Both the position numbers and the translations under genes were made by a program. The notes under the pieces were generated by a model that saw nothing but the letters and a program-made list of their open reading frames with translations, searched no databases and was not told where the DNA came from. Shown in pieces: positions 8,257 through 12,997 of a DNA stretch of 12,997 bases (the first letter of the stretch is position 1; every line of letters starts with the position of its first letter). Source of the DNA: JAGQOZ01 sp041399205 (lineage in GTDB: Bacteria > Planctomycetota > Planctomycetia > Pirellulales > Pirellulaceae); contig JAWKTK010000046.1 in assembly GCA_041399205.1 (NCBI GenBank), forward strand, positions 1 through 12,997. The letters run 5' to 3'.

Positions 8257-9252
8257 TTAGTGTTCGAACCCGAGTTCTATTTCAAACGACACCGCACTGG
8301 TTGCTTTCTTGGTTCGCACCGAATCTTGACTGTCGCCAAATTCGTCCGAACGCACCGAAAAGACAGCGTCCGCCAAAGAAGCTCGATCTGCCGAAGTGGC
8401 TGTCACGGCAGCTACTGGTTCATCTGGTTCTGCTTCGGCCTTGGCTTGCGAATCGAGGAAATTGATGACCAGCAAGGCATCAATCGGAGAAACAAATCCA
8501 TCGCCCGACGTATCGACAAAAGGTGCTTGATCTTTGGTCGCGGGTAGCTCTTGAGCACCTTGGGAATTCAGGAAGTTGATCACTTGCAACGCATCGATGG
8601 GTGACACAAAGCTGTCACCATTTACATCCATGGCGTTAGTGGGATTCTGCCACGGTCTGTCGCCACCACTTGGCGAAGCCGCGTCGACCAGCATCTGTTT
8701 CATGGTGGCATAGTTATCTGGTTCGGCCAAATCGTGAACGGTCAGGTTGTAGGTGGCAACATGTTCGCCTTCCGCATCGAGAATCCAAACGTCTCGATAT
8801 TCGATCTGCCACAAATCGTACCAAACGTCGGATACGTCATTTTGGTCGCTGTCGACGTCCTGCAGCCAAGGTAAGTCTCGACCATCCGTCATATTCGGAT
8901 TGCCAGATTCATGCTTGATCTCGTTCACCCCCAGGATATGGATGTTGAGGTCCGAACGTTCTGAGGCCAATTCCTTCGAGATTTGATCTAGATAGCCAAA
9001 CTGGCTACTGCAGTAGCCTCACGTCGCGTGTCCGAAGTACCAAGCGGATACTTCGCCAAGAAAATCGCTGGGTGATATTTCTTGTCCAAACGACGGCGAT
9101 GTTTCGTTCTGGTCGACCAATGTGAAATCCGGAAGAGTCAATTCACCTTCCGCTTGGTCCGAAGCCACGTCTACAGCGGCTGCCAATGCCGAGTCGAAAC
9201 AGTACCGAGTTTCAAAGGACTCAATTCCAGCGATTCTGTGCGAACGTCTCAT
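8257..9252 (-). CDS. Exported thioredoxin-fold selenoprotein with dockerin repeats (UGA = Sec78)
   Basis: Read through one in-frame TGA (9019-9021), this frame encodes 331 residues. Residues 1-20 contain a leader of the planctomycete 'fE.lE.R' export type (GIESFETRYCFD). Residues about 38-190 form a thioredoxin/redoxin-like domain: LPDFTLVDQNE, then EVSAWYFGHAT-U78-GY-C81, then LDQISKEL, LNIHILGVNE, DVSDVWYDL and DVWILDAEGEHVATYNL. The TGA replaces the first Cys of the CxxC motif, giving UxxC. The order of motifs resembles the N-terminal domain of Selenoprotein P. Two type I dockerin repeats follow (209-230 and 247-268; Ca ligands Asp/Asn at 1, 3, 5 and Asp at 12), then an acidic tail. No other Cys follows Cys81. 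AAAAGG (9260-9265) precedes the ATG. The likely role is extracytoplasmic redox chemistry, perhaps tethered through the dockerin part. The main alternative is a Cys-to-stop mutation in a dying gene. Confidence 0.8.
8993..9007 (-). promoter_or_regulatory. Candidate bacterial SECIS hairpin
   Basis: On the coding strand, TAGCCA-GTT-TGGCTA forms a perfect 6-bp stem, extendable by one G-U pair, with a three-base loop starting in G. The loop begins 18 nt after the TGA (17 nt between). This meets the general bacterial SECIS pattern as I know it: an upper stem of at least 4 bp, a small apical loop with G in its first two positions, and a UGA-to-loop distance of about 16-37 nt. SelB would bind it with Sec-tRNA to recode the UGA. 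The assignment rests on pairing seen by eye, with no energy calculation. Confidence 0.65.
9003..9018. repeat. 16-bp perfect palindrome directly after the UGA codon
   Basis: GGCTACTGCAGTAGCC follows the TGA without a gap and is its own reverse complement. As RNA it folds to a 6-bp stem with a UGCA loop. Its right arm (GUAGCC) is the same segment that forms the left arm of the SECIS candidate, so the two hairpins exclude each other. Confidence 0.7.
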
Positions 9253-9259
9253 CTCATTA

Positions 9260-9265
9260 CCTTTT
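9260..9265 (-). promoter_or_regulatory. Ribosome-binding site of the selenoprotein gene
   Basis: AAAAGG lies seven bases before the ATG at 9250-9252 on the minus strand. It supports that ATG over the out-of-frame ATG that overlaps the spacer (GTAATGAGATGAG). Confidence 0.45.
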
Positions 9266-9438
9266 GGCCGAGCTCGTTTGTTTTATTGCCAAAACGCTCA
9301 TGATAATCGGCAAACCGCGATACTGCGAATATTTTGTTGGTTGTCCGTGCGACTTTCGTGCTAATTCGAGCAGAATCGTGCTGCGCCGCCTCAAACCATG
9401 GATTTTTCGGTACTTGCTGGAATGATTCCCGAAAAAAA

Positions 9439-10443
9439 CTAATCGGTGGCATCGCCTAGATCGCCCAACGCACGGGTGATTTTTTGCACCAGTTGATTCA
9501 GATTCTGGCCCGTGACAGCGGACACCAGCAGCACCTCTTGACCAATGGATTGCGACAACTTCTGTTGGATGTCCGCAGCTTCCGGTAGTTCTGCTTTGGT
9601 AACGGCGACGATTTCCGGACGGTTGGCGAGTTCTTGGGTGTATTCGCTTAGTTCATGGCGAATGTCGTGATAGTTTTGAATGGGATCTGATTCATCCATC
9701 GGAGCCGGTTCGACCAGGTGCACTAGGACTCGAGTTCGTTCCACATGCTTGAGAAAATCGTGACCCAGTCCGACGCCTTGGCTGGCACCTTGAATCAAGC
9801 CAGGAATATCGGCAATGATGAACGAATGATCATATCCGATCTGGACCTTGCCGAGATGAGGTTTTTTGGTGGTGAATGGATAGTTGGCAATTTCGGGTCT
9901 CGCTTTGGACAAGCGACTGAGCATCGTGCTCTTACCCGCGTTGGGCAGACCGACCAAACCGACGTCGGCGATGACCTTGAGTTCCAGGACCAAGCGTCTT
10001 GATTCGCCTTCTTCGCCATCGGTGTGTTCGCGCGGAGCTCGGTTGGTGGCTGACTTGAAGTGCGCGTTGCCTCGGCCGCCACGTCCTCCCTTCGCCGCCA
10101 CCACTTGGTCACCAATCTGAGCCAAGTCTTTCAGGACAAAGTTTTGCTGTGCGTCAATCACCAGCGTGCCTGGTGGAACTTTCAGGATTAAATCTTCGGC
10201 GTTGCGGCCGTGGCGGTTGCTGCCTTGCCCGCCCGTTCCATTGTTCGCTCGCCATTGCGTGCGATGGGCAATGAACGAAAGATGGTCGACACCGTCTTCC
10301 GCTACCAGGATCACGCTGCCACCTCGCCCACCGTCACCGCCGTCGGGTCCACCGCGAGGAACATATTTTTCTCGACGAAAACTCATGCAGCCGTTGCCGC
10401 CGCTACCGGCTTGCACTTCAATTTCCACTCGATCTACAAACAT
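9439..10443 (-). CDS. obg: Obg GTPase (CgtA/ObgE)
   Basis: The 334-residue product is the conserved Obg GTPase, which binds the large ribosomal subunit during late assembly and links it to stress signalling. The N-terminal Obg fold (1-158) has the usual glycine-rich loops: FVDRVEIEVQAGSGGNGCMS, GGPDGGDGGRGGSV and KGGRGGRGN. The GTPase domain shows G1 GLPNAGKS (165-172), switch I FTT (190-192), G3 DIPG (212-215), G4 TKAE (282-285) and G5 SA (308-309). There is no C-terminal OCT or TGS extension, giving the short form. The G4 motif has Glu where Asp is expected (N/TKxD). The start at 10443 is set by the universally conserved MFVDRV; the frame is open further upstream but passes through a terminator hairpin. 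It lies downstream of rpmA on the same strand, as in most bacteria, but the terminator between them implies its own promoter or reduced readthrough. Confidence 0.97.
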   Translation of the reverse strand: MFVDRVEIEVQAGSGGNGCMSFRREKYVPRGGPDGGDGGRGGSVILVAEDGVDHLSFIAHRTQWRANNGTGGQGSNRHGRNAEDLILKVPPGTLVIDAQQNFVLKDLAQIGDQVVAAKGGRGGRGNAHFKSATNRAPREHTDGEEGESRRLVLELKVIADVGLVGLPNAGKSTMLSRLSKARPEIANYPFTTKKPHLGKVQIGYDHSFIIADIPGLIQGASQGVGLGHDFLKHVERTRVLVHLVEPAPMDESDPIQNYHDIRHELSEYTQELANRPEIVAVTKAELPEAADIQQKLSQSIGQEVLLVSAVTGQNLNQLVQKITRALGDLGDATD

Positions 10444-10497
10444 CCGCGTGAACTCGCAAAAGGAACGACTGGCCATCCACAGAGGAATACGACGGCA

Positions 10498-10530
10498 AAT
10501 AAAAAAGACGACCCACAGCGGGGTCGTCTT
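10498..10530 (-). terminator. Rho-independent terminator between rpmA and obg
   Basis: On the minus strand AAGACGACCC and GGGTCGTCTT form a perfect 10-bp stem around a six-base loop (10505-10530), followed directly by TTTTTTATTT. It begins 27 bases past the rpmA stop and should end most rpmA transcripts before obg. Confidence 0.85.
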
Positions 10531-10556
10531 GCATTCTTTCGATTCCAGCAAAAAAG

Positions 10557-10805
10557 TTAGCTGGCGGCAACCACGTTTACTCGGCGACCCTTTTGGTCGA
10601 ATTGGACGAAACCATCCGTCAGCGCGAATAGCGTATAATCCTTGCCCATACCGACATTGCGGCCCGGATGAAACTTGGTACCAACTTGACGAACGATAAT
10701 GTTGCCGGCAATCACCGATTCACCGCCAAATTTCTTGACGCCTCGACGCTGTGCGTTTGAATCGCGACCGTTACGGCTAGAACCCTGACCCTTCTTATGT
10801 GCCAT
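10557..10805 (-). CDS. rpmA: 50S ribosomal protein L27
   Basis: The 82-residue product is bacterial ribosomal protein L27, whose flexible N-terminus reaches the peptidyl-transferase centre of the 50S subunit. It begins MAHKKGQGSSRNGRDSNAQR and contains the family core GVKKFGGESVIAGNIIVRQ and GTKFHPGRNVGMGKDYTLFA, ending in VQFDQKGRRVNV. The start at 10805 is fixed by MAHKKG and by GGAG at 10815-10818, nine bases upstream. No N-terminal cleavable extension of the Firmicutes type is present. In most bacteria rplU (L21) lies just upstream; here the upstream neighbour is an unrelated secreted protein, so rplU is elsewhere. A strong terminator follows the stop. Confidence 0.97.
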   Translation of the reverse strand: MAHKKGQGSSRNGRDSNAQRRGVKKFGGESVIAGNIIVRQVGTKFHPGRNVGMGKDYTLFALTDGFVQFDQKGRRVNVVAAS

Positions 10806-10814
10806 TACTGCAAG

Positions 10815-10818
10815 CTCC
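10815..10818 (-). promoter_or_regulatory. Ribosome-binding site of rpmA
   Basis: GGAG on the minus strand, nine bases before the rpmA ATG. It decides the start against the longer open frame upstream, which has no similarity to L27. Confidence 0.6.
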
Positions 10819-10902
10819 GTGATTGATCTGTATGTGAAAACTAGCTCGATTGCAAAATTGAATCTGCTAGCAGATTGACGAAAGAATCCAGAACCGTAAT
10901 TT

Positions 10903-11904
10903 CTACCGATATACCCATCGGTAATCAACCCGTTCTTGCAGTCGGTAAATCTTCAGAACTTCATCCTGGTCTCGATTAGGGGGGAGCTGACTGACGGTGG
11001 GCAAGCCATAGCGAAATTCCATTTCGTCCGGATTGATCGCATCGCCGGGCCGCCAGAAGTTCAGTTGCAGCGTTTTGTAGGTAAATTCGCGTCCTTCGCC
11101 CGGTTCGTTACCCGGCTGGAAATCTTCTGGATCTTGCCAGCGATAGGCGTTGGTTAGGCCTCGGACATAAACAGAAAAGAAGTCTGTTCGCGGGTCCACG
11201 TCATCCCAGGTCGCTACTCCCCAGACTCGATTGTCCGCGCCTTCTGAGCTGACTTTGATGGGCACAGAGCTAATGCCAATGGAATCATACATGCGCAAAC
11301 TGGGGTCTTCGCGGCGCCGAATCCGCTCGACAGCTCCTGTAATCACGCTGTCCATGTATGCTTTGCCAAATTCGTGGCTTTCCAGGACGAAATTCGGAAA
11401 GAAACGAATCTCCATCTTGACCGTTTCCGTGGTAAACGTCGTGTGGCCTCGTTCATCTTCCTGGGGCGAAGGTCGCAAGTGGTTGCCCGAATTTCGCACA
11501 TAGTACATGAGGTACCAGACTTTCTTGGTCCGAGTGACCCCGTTGCTATCGATGACGGGCATTTCCAGCATGCGCATGGGCTTGAAACCGATCTCCAAAG
11601 CCCAAATGGGCCGACGGAAAGTAGTCTCCTTGGCCATCGCAAATAGTGTTTCTGACTGCGGTGAAAAATTGGGATCCCACTGCAAATTAGGAACACCTTT
11701 GGTCAATTCGATCAATTCGATTGGGCCCGTAAACGTTTCCGCCGCTTCAATCGTCGGTTCGATTTGAACGATTGTGCCGGGAGCCAGCTTTCGAGTTCGA
11801 TTGGATCGCACTTGAGCGTCACTGGTCGAACAAACCGTCGCCACAATGCCACCAAGCAACATCACCTGTGTGACAGCTCGAAAAACGCGAGAATTGCTGT
11901 TCAT
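10903..11904 (-). CDS. Secreted protein of unknown function
   Basis: The 333-residue product begins with a signal peptide: a short polar N-region (MNSNSRVFR), a hydrophobic core AVTQVMLLGGIVATVC (10-25) and a probable cleavage near SDAQ-VR (about residue 31). If Cys25 were used it could be a lipoprotein, but no clear lipobox is present. The mature part is a mixed alpha/beta sequence rich in aromatic residues (WALEIGFKPMRMLEMP, KVWYLMYYVRNSGNH, VWGVATWDDVDPRTDFFSVYVRG). It has no enzymatic motif that I recognise, and no internal repeats or membrane segments. It may be a planctomycete-specific periplasmic protein. The start at 11904 is preferred over an in-frame ATG nine codons upstream because AGGA (11911-11914) lies six bases before it and the signal peptide then has normal proportions. 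It lies 97 bases upstream of rpmA on the same strand. Confidence 0.75.
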   Translation of the reverse strand: MNSNSRVFRAVTQVMLLGGIVATVCSTSDAQVRSNRTRKLAPGTIVQIEPTIEAAETFTGPIELIELTKGVPNLQWDPNFSPQSETLFAMAKETTFRRPIWALEIGFKPMRMLEMPVIDSNGVTRTKKVWYLMYYVRNSGNHLRPSPQEDERGHTTFTTETVKMEIRFFPNFVLESHEFGKAYMDSVITGAVERIRRREDPSLRMYDSIGISSVPIKVSSEGADNRVWGVATWDDVDPRTDFFSVYVRGLTNAYRWQDPEDFQPGNEPGEGREFTYKTLQLNFWRPGDAINPDEMEFRYGLPTVSQLPPNRDQDEVLKIYRLQERVDYRWVYR

Positions 11905-11910
11905 GAATGG

Positions 11911-11914
11911 TCCT
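11911..11914 (-). promoter_or_regulatory. Ribosome-binding site deciding the start of the secreted protein
   Basis: AGGA on the minus strand lies six bases before the ATG at 11902-11904. The alternative ATG at 11929-11931 has no comparable sequence. Confidence 0.5.
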
Positions 11915-12579
11915 AAACGTTCAGAATTCAATTACCGTGCCTGCAATGCAGTTGGACCGGGCGCAGCACAAGCCCATTCCTCTGTTCCGTAAAGGCTTAG
12001 TATAGCTGGGATACGAAGACTGGGTCAAACAGCTTGTTAAGAGTAAATGTATTGAAAAGCTTGTTGTGTTCGGATTGTGACGTTAAGCAGATTGAACGAA
12101 TCGCCTTCGTTCATCTTAGGCTAGGAACAAGAAGGACCGCTGGAAACAACGGCAGCAGTCTTGGATTAAGCCTAACTTGAAACGAGTTTTGACGGAACAA
12201 TTCGGATATGAGCCTGTATTTGCAGGTTCAATCGGTATCGAAGGGCGGATTTGAAATGCGCGGGTTCTGGAACAGGACGGAGCCGCAGCGTAGGCCCGAC
12301 CGGAAACCCTATGAAATTCAGCGAGATTCACGAATAGCATTTGCTTCGTTCGTGTAACGGTTTTTGCATTTCGAAATGACGCATCTTCAATTGTGGAAAC
12401 GACTAACGGAAAATTCGCCATTCAAGTTAGGTTTAACAAAACTGAAAGCGACGGATAACAACACGATCGGGATAGGAGCCCGGTTGCCCGGGCCGCCTCC
12501 CACAACACCTAGAAAAAAAAAAATTCGCCGAGCCGAGCACACTCCCCCTTCGGACTTTATTTCTCTATCAGGAGAGGGT
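11915..12579. other. Long gene-poor spacer
   Basis: No gene with recognisable product or good codon pattern is visible on either strand here. Open frames of about 90-170 codons exist but read as low-complexity or overlap each other. The stretch contains a GC-rich hairpin at 12478-12493 followed by an 11- to 12-base A-run (12513-12523), which could mark the end of a decayed mobile element. The promoter of the secreted-protein gene should lie near 11930-12010. Confidence 0.4.
12478..12493. repeat. GC-rich hairpin GCCCGG-TTGC-CCGGGC
   Basis: A perfect 6-bp GC stem with a four-base loop, flanked by GGA and TCC that can extend it across a small bulge. A long A-run follows about 20 bases later. 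It has the look of a structured element end, but no associated gene is present. Confidence 0.35.
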
Positions 12580-12627
12580 ATGGTTATCGTCGAGCCAGGG
12601 ATAACTGTTATCCCGACGTCGCGATAA
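12580..12627 (+). CDS. Possible 15-codon leader peptide or interrupted gene start
   Basis: ATG at 12580 is preceded by AGGAGAGGGT, the strongest Shine-Dalgarno sequence in the window. It opens the short frame MVIVEPGITVIPTSR ending in TAA at 12625-12627. The same frame then stays open to the window's end through the partial membrane protein described next. Either this is a short leader, or the TAA is a mutation that cuts the start off a longer gene. A 17-bp palindrome (GGGATAAC-T-GTTATCCC, 12598-12614) lies inside it. Confidence 0.3.
   Translation: MVIVEPGITVIPTSR
12598..12614. repeat. 17-bp palindrome GGGATAAC-T-GTTATCCC
   Basis: A perfect inverted repeat with one central base, lying just downstream of a strong Shine-Dalgarno and ATG. 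It could be an operator or a small hairpin affecting translation; no binding protein can be named. Confidence 0.35.
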
Positions 12628-12997
12628 GTCGGCAAAAGACGGTTTACCACGACGGTTTCTCGTAATAATAAAGTTCGTCGGACAGTACAGAAATCGGACA
12701 GCCCGTTGCGACCAGAATATATCGAAGCCGTTAATGCCGTGAGATGGGGATGGACGCTTTGGCTTACCTTCCTTTTACCAGCCGGGATCGTATGGCTATC
12801 GGTCTTTGGGCGGCCAATCCCAACGCTGACAAATCGTTTTGCGGTGGGGTGTGGCGCATTCGCATTTGCTTGCTTCCTGTTTTGGTCCTTGACCATTTTA
12901 CATGGGAACAGGATTCAATCGACTAAAGAACGAAACATGACAACCGATGCAGAAATGGATGACTGGGCATCTGACACTTGGCATTCGTTTGCTCCAT
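12628..12997 (+). CDS. Partial membrane protein, runs off the window
   Basis: From 12628 to the end one frame is open (about 123 codons). After a basic segment (RRFTTTVSRNNKVRRTVQK) it carries two membrane segments (WTLWLTFLLPAGIVWLSVFG and FAVGCGAFAFACFLFWSLTI) and an acidic continuation (MTTDAEMDDWASDTW). Possible starts are TTG 12706 or GTG 12739; neither has a good ribosome-binding site. The strong ribosome-binding site at 12568-12577 sits in front of an ATG in the same frame but separated by a TAA. I do not recognise the family. Alternatively the ATG at 12937 starts a new gene and the membrane-like part is chance, although two well-formed hydrophobic helices make that less likely. Confidence 0.4.

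Noticed and set aside
10444..10551. Upstream extension of obg by 36 codons
   Set aside because: It reads through the terminator hairpin and lacks Obg similarity; the conserved start is MFVDRV.
10806..10928. Upstream extension of rpmA by 41 codons
   Set aside because: L27 begins at MAHKKG with its own GGAG; the extension overlaps the stop of the upstream gene.
12387..12896. 169-codon open frame on the minus strand
   Set aside because: Unusual composition, no recognisable motif, crosses a homopolymer and two palindromes, and opposes the more protein-like membrane frame on the plus strand.

Overview
The window looks like chromosomal DNA of a planctomycete, most likely of the Pirellula/Rhodopirellula group. 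The clues are the Planctomycetota-style proteins: a leucine-rich-repeat-like protein with an 'LRTL' membrane anchor at its N-terminus, an exported protein with two type I dockerin repeats (D-x-N-G-D...VSPIDAL.VINFL) and a degenerate 'fE.lE.R' export leader. Base composition is intermediate and spacers are loose. No rRNA, tRNA, CRISPR array or intact insertion sequence was seen.

Layout. 121-1233 (+) is an anchored LRR-like protein. 1557-2395 (-) is the wreck of a two-domain universal stress protein, and 2625-3190 (+) the wreck of a second anchored LRR-like protein. 3225-3362 is a small element bounded by 23-bp inverted repeats of a GGGGACGGGG motif; related copies lie before the first gene (73-98) and after the polytopic membrane protein of 3382-4269 (4274-4288). 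4514-6240 (+) is a Na/phosphate cotransporter whose PhoU-like tail is cut off by a one-base frameshift. Convergent to it, 6304-7917 (-) is a PYROXD2/phytoene-desaturase-type FAD oxidoreductase with several indels in its last third. 8257-9252 (-) is a thioredoxin-fold dockerin protein. 9439-10443 (-) is obg and 10557-10805 (-) is rpmA, with a strong terminator between them. 10903-11904 (-) is a secreted protein of unknown function. The last kilobase is mostly non-coding and ends in a partial membrane protein running off the window.

Most notable is the gene at 8257-9252. Its reading frame is interrupted by a single TGA (9019-9021) exactly where the first cysteine of a CxxC redox motif should stand (T-[TGA]-G-Y-C). 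The frame continues for 253 more codons without damage. 17 nt downstream begins the loop of a perfect 6-bp hairpin with G first in the loop, matching the bacterial SECIS pattern. I read it as a selenoprotein (Sec78/Cys81) with a Selenoprotein-P-like thioredoxin domain joined to dockerin repeats, exported from the cell. A mutated cysteine codon is the main alternative, and the presence of selA/selB/selC/selD in the genome would decide.

The second theme is decay: four of about ten protein genes carry indels, concentrated in 1.5-3.2 kb and 5.9-6.7 kb, while the genes between 8.2 and 12 kb are clean apart from the TGA. Real pseudogenization or local assembly errors could both explain this.
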